Of a stretch of 21,830 bases of DNA, positions 15,572 through 21,830 are shown piece after piece; position 1 is the first letter of the stretch; the number at the start of each line of letters is the position of its first letter. The DNA comes from Cellvibrionales bacterium UBA7375 (GTDB lineage: Bacteria; Pseudomonadota; Gammaproteobacteria; Pseudomonadales; Porticoccaceae). A program made the translations under genes and the position numbers. The stretch spans positions 1 through 21,830 of the forward strand of contig DKNZ01000036.1 of assembly GCA_002469845.1 (NCBI GenBank). The letters are read 5' to 3'. A model generated the notes under the pieces. That model saw only the letters and a list, made by a program, of their open reading frames with translations. It was not told the origin of the DNA and made no database searches.

Positions 15572-16017
15572 TTAATTTATCGGCTTTTTAGCAATAAGTA
15601 CTTGCTGATAGTGCGCGCTATGTAGGATGTTTACCATATTATCCTCAACCTCAAATCGTTGCGCCAAATGTTCTCCCAAATTTGATAGATCAATGCTTAC
15701 TGACGATAGATCATCGGTTGCTAGATACTTGTCATTGAAGTCCAAAATAAGATCAGTTAAAGCATAAATGTCGGGCAAAAGTTTTTTCCTGATGCCAAGG
15801 CTTCAGCGTCATTAAATAGATGACCTTCGTTAATTAGTTGCTCAAAAATTTCAAAGTGCCCCTCGGAAATATAATCAACAAGTTGTTGACAAAATCTCTG
15901 GAACAGCTGACATTGATTGATGTTTTTATCGTGAAATTTTTTTGACTTTGCTGAGCTCACAAAAGGTAATAAGAAGTATCCGGCGAGCTTCAAGCCAATG
16001 CTTTCTCGGTATCGCAA
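15572..16017 (-). pseudogene. rsd: algQ/rsd anti-sigma-70 family gene, split by a -1 frameshift
   Basis: Rsd/AlgQ binds RpoD and frees core polymerase for other sigma factors. The first part (16017-15757) has FCQQLVDYISEGHFEIFEQL, a signature of the family. The second part (15778-15572) lies in another frame with LPDIYALTDLILDFNDKY and HLAQRFEVEDNMVNILHSAH, its C-terminal half. The frames meet at an A6 run; a -1 shift at A AAA AAC (15787-15781) joins them into about 148 residues, against about 160 for the family. In the zero frame the product stops at 86 residues. The only start seen is TTG at 16017. The usual first 20 or so residues (with the conserved RWxxER lead-in) are not found in any frame upstream. 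The neighbouring dsbB matches the dsbH-algQ pairing I recall in Pseudomonas. It could be a decaying gene, a recoded gene or a sequencing error. Confidence 0.8.
15781..15787 (-). other. Slippery heptamer A AAA AAC in the algQ/rsd reading frame
   Basis: Read on the minus strand, the zero-frame codons are GGA AAA AAC. This places A AAA AAC in the exact X XXY YYZ phase used for -1 frameshifting. After a one-base slip the next codons are CTT TTG CCC GAC, which continue the AlgQ/Rsd protein. No Shine-Dalgarno-like stimulator is seen 8-14 nt upstream and no strong hairpin downstream, so function is unproven. Confidence 0.5.
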
Positions 16018-16117
16018 AAAAAGCTTACTCTTTTTAGTATAAGAAAGAAAAATAACTATGTACTAAAAAATAGTCATTTTTGGAATGAAAAATTCGATAT
16101 TAAAACTGTTGTTATGC

Positions 16118-16612
16118 TTAGACTTTTCGAGTGAACTGAAAGACGCCTACACAAACATATCCAATAAAAGCCACTAAAACCCAGCCAGGCATGCTGATTC
16201 CCAATAATTGCCACTGAACTTCAGCGCAACTACCATCGCCTTTTAGTAGGTGAGAAATTGCTTCTGACAAAGAGAACACGTCAAATAAATAATCAACCGG
16301 AACGCCACATGCGGGCACTTTATCTTCAGGTAGGCTTTGTAGCCAAAGTTGTTTTATAGAGAAATAACCGCCAATTAAGGCCAGTAGTGTGGATAAGCCA
16401 GCGTAGATTTTTTGTCCAGATTGTGGCGGGTTATGTAATAAAGCCGTTGTGCATACCAGGGCAATTGCAATAATAAATACACGCTGAGTAATACAGAGAT
16501 AGCAGGGCTCTAATTGCAAATAATTTTGGAAATAAAATACAGCAATAGAAATTAACAGCACCCCGATTATGGCTTGAAGCCCATTTATGACTCTATGGTT
16601 TGGCAGTTGCAT
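16118..16612 (-). CDS. dsbB: Disulfide bond formation protein DsbB
   Basis: Inner-membrane quinone-linked oxidoreductase that reoxidises DsbA in the periplasm. The 164 aa protein has four membrane helices. Its first periplasmic loop holds the CxxC pair (C37 and C40 in EPCYLC, next to QR at 43-44). Its second loop holds the other cysteine pair, C102 in VPACG and C129 in GSCAE. All four redox cysteines are therefore present. AGGAAA lies about 7 nt before the ATG. It is downstream of gshA and upstream of the algQ/rsd remnant, 100 nt away. It uses ubiquinone as electron acceptor, and ubi genes lie in the same window, though physical linkage is loose. Confidence 0.95.
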   Translation of the reverse strand: MQLPNHRVINGLQAIIGVLLISIAVFYFQNYLQLEPCYLCITQRVFIIAIALVCTTALLHNPPQSGQKIYAGLSTLLALIGGYFSIKQLWLQSLPEDKVPACGVPVDYLFDVFSLSEAISHLLKGDGSCAEVQWQLLGISMPGWVLVAFIGYVCVGVFQFTRKV

Positions 16613-16637
16613 AGGTATTTCCTAAATATTTTCCCTG

Positions 16638-16643
16638 ATTATA
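16638..16643 (-). promoter_or_regulatory. Candidate -10 box for dsbB
   Basis: A consensus TATAAT on the minus strand lies 25 nt before the dsbB ATG, in the 49-nt gap after gshA. No convincing -35 is found at 16-18 nt, so this is a tentative call. Confidence 0.3.
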
Positions 16644-16661
16644 TATCATTTTTGATGTCAG

Positions 16662-18245
16662 CTAATTAGTTTGTGAAGACTTCCAATAATTGGATAAAAA
16701 CTGATCGAACGAAAGCTGATCATTATTTTCTTGGGCAATTTGTTGCTTGTGAGATATTTCTGCAAGTTGTGTGTAATGCTTAGTAGTTCTTGTATCAGGC
16801 TCGCCACCAAGAAAAAATTTCCTATGTTTCATCGCCTTGCCCATTGCCATTCGATAGTAAGTTTCGTTGTTATCCTGCATTTGCTGCAGCATAGATTCTG
16901 AGGGAGTTTTACTAGAATCCGTTATGGCTGCCTGCATAGTGCGAAGTGCCTGAGTGTAATCCTGATTATCATGAGCCATATCTAATTGTGTAGCCACGGG
17001 CTGCATTTTTAGCAGTAAATCGCCACCCCACTTTCGAAGGGTTAATTCGGACTTACCCTGTTGAAGTCTCAGTTTTGGATCTCGTCCTCGATAAACTGTA
17101 CGTATCATATTTTCAGATAATCTTTCAGATTCTGATTGTGTAATTTTGGGACTTTCAGATAAAAGGCAAAAAAGCAGGAAAGTGTCTAAGAAGCGAATAG
17201 TGTGAGCATCAATGCCACAAGCTAGCATAGGGTTTACATCTAAACAGCGAACTTCAATATATTCTACTCCGCTATGCTGCAGTGCTTGCAGCGGGGTTTC
17301 GTTTGACACTGAAGTGCGTTTGGGTCGAATGGCACTATAAAATTCATTCTCAATTTGTAAAAGATGAGTATTAAGCTGCTTATAGTCACCCTGTTGATCT
17401 TTCAGTCCAATATCATCATAAGCTTTATAGGGTGTCGCCAAAGCACTGCGGAGAGAGGTTATATATTCCTCTAAACTGTTATAAGAAATATCTACCGCAC
17501 TTTGGGCCTGACTTTGATAGCCGAGATCGCCCATTCTTAATGAGGTTGCATAGGGCTGATAAAGACTATGACTATCTTGTCCTACGGGGCTTAACTGATG
17601 ATCTCGGTTAGCGACAAAACTTCTGCAAACGGCTGGCGCGGAGCCTAAAAGATAAAGTAGTAGCCAGCCGTAGCGGCGAAAATTACGAATTAGGTGAAAG
17701 TAGCCCTCAGATTTAAAATTCTGCAGTGACTGAGTATTTTGTTGTTGCTGTTGTAATTCAAGCCAAAGCTCATCGGGCACAGAAAAATTATAGTGAATTC
17801 CTGCAATGGTCTGCATAGACCGACCATATCTATGGCCTAAGCCCAGTCGGTAAACGCGCTTCATAATGCCTATATTGGATGAGCCATACTCAGCAATTGG
17901 GATTTGATCATCAGCCCCTAGCTGGCATGGCATACTACTGGCCCAAAGCAATTCTTCTCCTATCTGGCGGTAGGTAAATCTATGGATATCATCGAGCTCG
18001 GTTAGCACTTTTTCGATAGAGCAAGAGGGTGCAGTAATAAACTCTAAAAGCGCTTCAGAATAGTCTGTGGTAATTGATGGGTGGGTAAGAGGTGCCCCTA
18101 ATGTTTTTGGATGAGCTGAATTTGCAATACGCCCACTGGGTGAAACACGCAGGCTTTCTTTTTCAATGCCGCGAACGATGCTGCGCAAAAGCTTTCTCTT
18201 TTGCGGATTGTCAAATATCCCTAAGGAATCATTTAAAGATGCCAT
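16662..18245 (-). CDS. gshA: Glutamate--cysteine ligase
   Basis: ATP-dependent ligase forming gamma-glutamylcysteine, the rate-limiting step of glutathione synthesis. The N-terminal RGIEKESLRVSPSGRIA and THPSITTDYSEALLEFIT are diagnostic of the proteobacterial type 1 GshA. Further marks are GIHYNFSVPDELW, LIRNFRRYGWLLLYLLGSAPA, YNSLEEYITSL, YIEVRCLDVNPMLACGI and the C-terminal MGKAMKHRKFFLGG. Length 527 aa matches the family (about 518 in E. coli). The Shine-Dalgarno (GAGAAC) is weak. A small gene ends 11 nt upstream on the same strand, so gshA is probably the second gene of an operon. Confidence 0.97.
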   Translation of the reverse strand: MASLNDSLGIFDNPQKRKLLRSIVRGIEKESLRVSPSGRIANSAHPKTLGAPLTHPSITTDYSEALLEFITAPSCSIEKVLTELDDIHRFTYRQIGEELLWASSMPCQLGADDQIPIAEYGSSNIGIMKRVYRLGLGHRYGRSMQTIAGIHYNFSVPDELWLELQQQQQNTQSLQNFKSEGYFHLIRNFRRYGWLLLYLLGSAPAVCRSFVANRDHQLSPVGQDSHSLYQPYATSLRMGDLGYQSQAQSAVDISYNSLEEYITSLRSALATPYKAYDDIGLKDQQGDYKQLNTHLLQIENEFYSAIRPKRTSVSNETPLQALQHSGVEYIEVRCLDVNPMLACGIDAHTIRFLDTFLLFCLLSESPKITQSESERLSENMIRTVYRGRDPKLRLQQGKSELTLRKWGGDLLLKMQPVATQLDMAHDNQDYTQALRTMQAAITDSSKTPSESMLQQMQDNNETYYRMAMGKAMKHRKFFLGGEPDTRTTKHYTQLAEISHKQQIAQENNDQLSFDQFLSNYWKSSQTN

Positions 18246-18256
18246 ATTGTTCTCAG

Positions 18257-18472
18257 CTAGGCCGCGGTTTCTGAATTGTCAGAAGAATCCAAATCGATGG
18301 ATGTAACCTTGGCTCTAAGGTTAATATCCTTGGCATTAAGCTCAATAAGTTTATTAAGCACAATATCTTGATGCTCTGACTGATAAAGAAGATTATTTGT
18401 GCACTTAGCAGACCATAGTGAATCTTTGCCAAGGCGAAGGCCATCTGACCTTTGTAAGATATATCGAACCAT
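18257..18472 (-). CDS. Small hypothetical protein upstream of gshA
   Basis: A 71 aa protein I do not recognise by name. It begins MVRYILQRSDGLRLGKD and has a likely helical middle (EHQDIVLNKLIELNAKDINLR). It ends in an acidic, Ser-rich tail (DLDSSDNSETAA). It has no membrane segment, signal peptide or cysteine-pair motif; one Cys is present. I judge it real because its composition is that of a soluble protein, the competing overlapping frame is a low-complexity hydrophobic one, and it ends 11 nt before gshA in the same direction. The region from its start to the MFS stop (18473-18582) is the likely promoter zone, with TAAAAT as a weak -10. The Shine-Dalgarno is poor. Confidence 0.68.
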   Translation of the reverse strand: MVRYILQRSDGLRLGKDSLWSAKCTNNLLYQSEHQDIVLNKLIELNAKDINLRAKVTSIDLDSSDNSETAA

Positions 18473-18582
18473 GTATTAGCCGTGACAGAACCTGTAAATT
18501 TAGTAGGTATTTTAACGTATATACTCGAACTAAAAAAAGCTAATTGTTACCTAATTTTCAGCAGCAACTTTCAGTAAATGCT

Positions 18583-19941
18583 CTAGTGGCTATTGTTTGA
18601 TGGCTTAAGGTTTGCCCAGTGTTTAAATCTCTGAATAAAAACCGGCTCTAAATAAAAAATAGTTGCCATATAGGCGAGATTTAAAATTGCCAAGAGTAAA
18701 AAGAACTGAGGAATGGACCAGCCGAGTTTACTTAAAAAGAGCATGCCCAGAAGACTGCCTGAAACCATAAATACAGCATTAAAAATATTATTAACGGAAA
18801 GCACTCGAGCGCGAGATATGCGATCGGTGTTGCGCTGAATCATGGTAATAATTGGCACGATAAATAAACCACCAAATAGTCCAATAAAAAGCAGATCGGC
18901 CAGGATTCTTAAGCCAGACGACATTGTTAAGAACGTGGCGGGTAATACAGAATTACCTACAGTATTTATAGCAGCATAGGCGGTTGAGGAAAAATACAGA
19001 TCGATTGCAAAAAGACTGAGGCCCAGTGCGCCAATTGGCACCAAACCAGGTTCCACCTGTCCGCGCGATAATCTATTACAGCAAAGAGCGCCAACGGCCA
19101 CGCCAATTATAAATGCACCCAATAAAATTGAAATAAGCTTAGGGTCGCCACCTAAAATAGTCACTGAGAAGTTAGGAACCTGGGTTAAAAAGCAGGCGCC
19201 ATAAAGCCAAAACCACGAACTTGAAAAAATACAGTAAATAACAGTTTTATTTTGTTTGGCCAAGTTGAAATTATAAGCGGTTTCATGTATTGGATTAAAT
19301 GTGGATGGAAATTTGTTCATTGTTTTTTCTGGCGGTGCGTTTGGTATTTGACAGCTGCTAAGCCAGCCAACAATAGCCACCAAAATAGTTAGTGCGCCTA
19401 GTAGCATTGGGCCCTGAGTACTGGTCACTAGCCATCCGCCAATGAGTGTTCCTGATAATATAGAGACGAATGTCCCCATTCCAACCTGAGCATTAGCTGC
19501 TAATAGCTCGGTATCTCCGACATGCTGAGGAATAATGGCGTATTTAAGAGGGCCAAAAAAAGCAGATTGAACGCCTAATAAGAAAAGCACTACTAACATT
19601 AAATTTATGTTGGCTTGCCACAAAGAAAAACAGCCAATTAGCATTATAATAATCTCGGCAAATTTAATTCGTCTTATTAAAAAAGCTTTATCAAAGCGGT
19701 CAGCAAAGCGGCCTGCCATGGTTGAAAATAAGAAAAAGGGTAGAATAAATAAACCAGCGGCAAGGTTGGTAATAAAGTTTGTATTTGTGTCTGCGGACGC
19801 GACGGCAGTGCTAACGACTATTACTAATAAGGCATTCTTAAATAAATTGTCATTTAGGGCGCCAAGAAACTGGGTAATAAAAAACGGCAAAAATCGACGC
19901 TTTGAAAAAAGATAGAATTGACCCCTATTATTATTTTGCAC
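18583..19941 (-). CDS. MFS transporter, LplT-like (lysophospholipid transporter family)
   Basis: A major facilitator protein of 452 aa with about 12 membrane segments. The N-terminal FLPFFITQFLGALNDNLFKNALL is typical of LplT and of the MFS part of the Aas-type lysophospholipid repair fusion. MAGRFADRFDKAFLIRRIKFAE is the loop between helices 2 and 3, and FFGPLKYAIIPQHV follows in helix 4-5, again LplT-like. LplT flips lysophosphatidylethanolamine inward for re-acylation. No acyltransferase/acyl-ACP synthetase (Aas) domain is fused or adjacent. The start is GTG (complement of 19939-19941) with AGGGG spaced 5 nt. Upstream, 19942-20063 separates it from ubiD; I see no clear terminator or promoter there. 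Confidence 0.83.
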   Translation of the reverse strand: MQNNNRGQFYLFSKRRFLPFFITQFLGALNDNLFKNALLVIVVSTAVASADTNTNFITNLAAGLFILPFFLFSTMAGRFADRFDKAFLIRRIKFAEIIIMLIGCFSLWQANINLMLVVLFLLGVQSAFFGPLKYAIIPQHVGDTELLAANAQVGMGTFVSILSGTLIGGWLVTSTQGPMLLGALTILVAIVGWLSSCQIPNAPPEKTMNKFPSTFNPIHETAYNFNLAKQNKTVIYCIFSSSWFWLYGACFLTQVPNFSVTILGGDPKLISILLGAFIIGVAVGALCCNRLSRGQVEPGLVPIGALGLSLFAIDLYFSSTAYAAINTVGNSVLPATFLTMSSGLRILADLLFIGLFGGLFIVPIITMIQRNTDRISRARVLSVNNIFNAVFMVSGSLLGMLFLSKLGWSIPQFFLLLAILNLAYMATIFYLEPVFIQRFKHWANLKPSNNSH

Positions 19942-20063
19942 CTATACCCCTGAAACAACGTTGCCTGATGTTTTACAACTTAATCTTCTCGCTCGCGCTA
20001 TGCAAGTTTAAAACTAGATTTTCTGAAAGAGAGTTTAGAAAGATGGCTTTTTACAGCTATTAT

Positions 20064-21539
20064 TTAGTCTGACTGAGTAATGCCAAGTTCAGCCCATAGG
20101 TCGTCAATACGCTGTTTAACCTGGGCATCCATTGTTATGGGCTGACCCCATTCGCGGTCGGTTTCGCCAGGCATCTTATTGGTTGCATCCAATCCCATTT
20201 TTGAGCCAAGACCAGATATAGGAGAGGCAAAATCCAAATAGTCTATGGGGGTGTTATCAATCATCACTGTGTCACGAGTAGGGTCCATTCTTGTAGTAAT
20301 TGCCCAGATGACATCTTCCCAATTTCGAATATCTATATCTTCATCGGTAACAATAATAAATTTGGTATACATAAATTGGCGCAAAAAAGACCAAACGCCC
20401 ATCATTACTCGTTTGGCATGTCCCGGGAATTGCTTCTTCATGCTGACCACCGCCATGCGGTATGAACAGCCTTCAGCGGGAAGATAAAAATCAGTAATTT
20501 CAGGAAACTGTTTTTGCAAAATTGGCACAAACACTTCGTTGAGCGCTACGCCTAGAATAGCGGGCTCGTCCGGCGGTCTTCCGGTGTAGGTGCTGTGATA
20601 GATAGGGTCTTTACGATGAGTTATGCGCTCAACTGTTAATACTGGAAAACGTTCAACCTCATTATAATAACCGGTGTGGTCACCAAATGGCCCTTCGTCG
20701 GCTTCTTCTCCCGGCTGCAAATAACCTTCTAATATTATCTCAGCAGTAGCAGGTACCTGAAGGTCGCTGCCAAGACATGTTACAACGGAGGTTTTTTCAC
20801 CGCGCAAAAGCCCAGCAAAAGCGTATTCAGAGAGGCTATCAGGAACGGGTGTAACAGCACCTAATGTAGTCGCTGGATCTGCACCTAATGCAATAGCGAC
20901 TGGATAGGGTTTGCCAGGATGTTTAATCTGCCAATCTCTATAGTCTAAAGCGCCACCACGGTGAGCTAGCCAGCGCATAATAAGCTTATTTTTAGCTAGC
21001 TTTTGCATGCGGTAGATGCCCAAATTTTGGCGTTCTTTATCTGGCCCTCGAGTAATGACTAGCGGCCAAGTTATTAAGGGTGCAACATCACCAGGCCAGC
21101 AAGTTTGGATGGGTATTTGCCCCAGATCGACTTGGTCACCTTCAATAACTATGTCTTGGCAGGGTGCTTTTTTTACTGATTTAACAGGCATATTGAGTAC
21201 CTGTTTAAAGTCGTGACGCTTGTCCCATAGATCGCGAAGGTCTTTGGGCGGTTCGGGTTGTTTTAAAAAAGCTAAAAGCTCGCCCACATCGCGCAAAGCA
21301 GCGACTGAATCTTGACCCATGCCAATAGCAACTCTTTTTGGCGTGCCAAACAGATTACATAAAACAGGCATTGAATAGCCCTTGGGGTTTTCGAAAAGAA
21401 GGGCTGGCCCCTTAGCGCACAATGTGCGGTCGCTAATTTCTGTCATTTCTAGATTAGGATCAACTTCTTGCTTGATACGAACCAACTCACCCTGTTGTTC
21501 AAGGAGAGAAATAAAACTACGTAAATCTGAATGTTTCAT
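20064..21539 (-). CDS. ubiD: 4-hydroxy-3-polyprenylbenzoate decarboxylase
   Basis: Prenylated-FMN-dependent decarboxylase acting after UbiA in ubiquinone synthesis; its cofactor is made by UbiX. The 491 aa protein has ALLFENPKGY, VLCNLFGTPKRVA and NLGIYRMQ (173-180). It also has WLAHRGGALDYRDW, the active-site EGPFGDHTGYYNE (282-294) and HSTYTGRPPDEPA. The C-terminal WAITTRMDPTRDTVMIDNTPIDYLDFASP is also typical. Length agrees with E. coli UbiD (about 497). The ribosome site is weak. It lies 45 nt downstream of rho on the same strand, with no hairpin between, so it may be co-transcribed with rho; a rho-ubiD neighbourhood is familiar in related genera. Confidence 0.97.
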   Translation of the reverse strand: MKHSDLRSFISLLEQQGELVRIKQEVDPNLEMTEISDRTLCAKGPALLFENPKGYSMPVLCNLFGTPKRVAIGMGQDSVAALRDVGELLAFLKQPEPPKDLRDLWDKRHDFKQVLNMPVKSVKKAPCQDIVIEGDQVDLGQIPIQTCWPGDVAPLITWPLVITRGPDKERQNLGIYRMQKLAKNKLIMRWLAHRGGALDYRDWQIKHPGKPYPVAIALGADPATTLGAVTPVPDSLSEYAFAGLLRGEKTSVVTCLGSDLQVPATAEIILEGYLQPGEEADEGPFGDHTGYYNEVERFPVLTVERITHRKDPIYHSTYTGRPPDEPAILGVALNEVFVPILQKQFPEITDFYLPAEGCSYRMAVVSMKKQFPGHAKRVMMGVWSFLRQFMYTKFIIVTDEDIDIRNWEDVIWAITTRMDPTRDTVMIDNTPIDYLDFASPISGLGSKMGLDATNKMPGETDREWGQPITMDAQVKQRIDDLWAELGITQSD

Positions 21540-21584
21540 GTAATTGGCTTAATTATTGTCAGTAAATGAGTGGCTCTATGCCAA

Positions 21585-21830
21585 CTATTTACGTTTCATC
21601 GCGCCAAAAAATTCACCGTTGCTCTTGAAGCCTTTTAATTTCTCTATCATAAACTCAATAGCAGGCAGATCTTCCATATCATGCAAAAGTTTACGCAGGA
21701 TCCAAACCCGTTGTAGTTCGGCTTCGTCCATCAATAGGTCTTCACGGCGAGTGCCGGAGCGGCGAACATTAATAGCTGGGTAGACGCGTTTTTCAGCAAT
21801 CTTACGGTCAAGAATTAGCTCCAAATTACC
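21585..21830 (-). CDS. rho: Transcription termination factor Rho, C-terminal fragment (cut by window edge)
   Basis: The last 81 residues of Rho, the hexameric RNA helicase that ends transcription at unstructured C-rich sites. The visible part contains LDRKIAEKRVYPAINVRRSG, immediately followed by TRREDLL, and later WILRKLLHDM. These are the R-loop/arginine-finger region and the C-terminal helices of Rho. The frame is open to the edge, reading GNLELILDRK at the boundary, so this is a truncation by the window and not a broken gene. It ends with KRK and TAA. Transcribed toward ubiD. Confidence 0.95.
   Translation of the reverse strand, partial: GNLELILDRKIAEKRVYPAINVRRSGTRREDLLMDEAELQRVWILRKLLHDMEDLPAIEFMIEKLKGFKSNGEFFGAMKRK

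Noticed and set aside
18253..18444. Overlapping hydrophobic 63-residue frame upstream of gshA
   Set aside because: Out-of-frame shadow of the more protein-like 71-residue frame; composition is Ile/Leu-rich without clear helices bounded by charges.
19607..19915. Plus-strand 102-residue Lys-rich open frame
   Set aside because: Antisense shadow of the membrane helices of the LplT-like gene; the basic/hydrophobic composition is a by-product.

Overview
The window is a compact, gene-dense stretch of gammaproteobacterial chromosome made almost entirely of conserved housekeeping genes. By eye it is moderately AT-rich (not computed). The uniform base usage, the short intergenic gaps and the gene set (galU, ubiC-ubiA, mutM/coaD/rsmD, ftsY-ftsE-ftsX-rpoH, trmB, algQ-dsbB, gshA, ubiD-rho) fit a marine, Pseudomonas/Cellvibrio-related gammaproteobacterium. 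A SAR92/OM60-type lineage is my guess, but the sequence alone does not fix the genus. I see no insertion sequence, prophage, CRISPR array, tRNA or rRNA.

Layout. Bases 1-3307 hold a rightward run: galU (UDP-glucose), an LpxL/HtrB-like lipid A acyltransferase, then ubiC and ubiA, the first two steps of the ubiquinone pathway. yaaA (peroxide stress) lies tail-to-tail with ubiA. A divergent intergenic region carrying two adjacent palindromes separates yaaA from a two-gene TRAP transporter (DctQ and DctM, with no DctP in the window). An alpha/beta hydrolase and a solitary exbD follow on the minus strand. mutM faces coaD-rsmD. Divergent from rsmD is the classic ftsY-ftsE-ftsX-rpoH cluster, with an extended -10 promoter just before rpoH and a strong terminator after it. 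A DUF423 membrane protein gene starts in the U-tract of that terminator and abuts trmB. An FKBP lipoprotein gene follows, with its own terminator.

From about 15.57 kb to the end everything is on the minus strand. In transcription order from the right edge this is the 3' end of rho, ubiD, an LplT-like MFS protein, a small unrecognised gene, gshA, dsbB, and a broken or frameshifted algQ/rsd (anti-sigma-70).

Functional themes are the cell envelope (galU, lpxL-like, exbD, lplT-like, FKBP, ftsEX), ubiquinone (ubiC, ubiA, ubiD), thiol and oxidative stress (yaaA, mutM, gshA, dsbB), and sigma factor/transcription control (rpoH, algQ/rsd, rho).

The most interesting observation is in algQ/rsd. The two halves of the protein lie in different frames, joined exactly at a textbook -1 slippery heptamer (A AAA AAC, minus strand 15787-15781). 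This could be a programmed frameshift, transcriptional slippage, a homopolymer sequencing error or early gene decay. Nothing else looks like an undescribed system. The remaining findings are orphan components (DctQM, ExbD, LplT), a gene starting inside a terminator, and an unnamed small gene linked to gshA.
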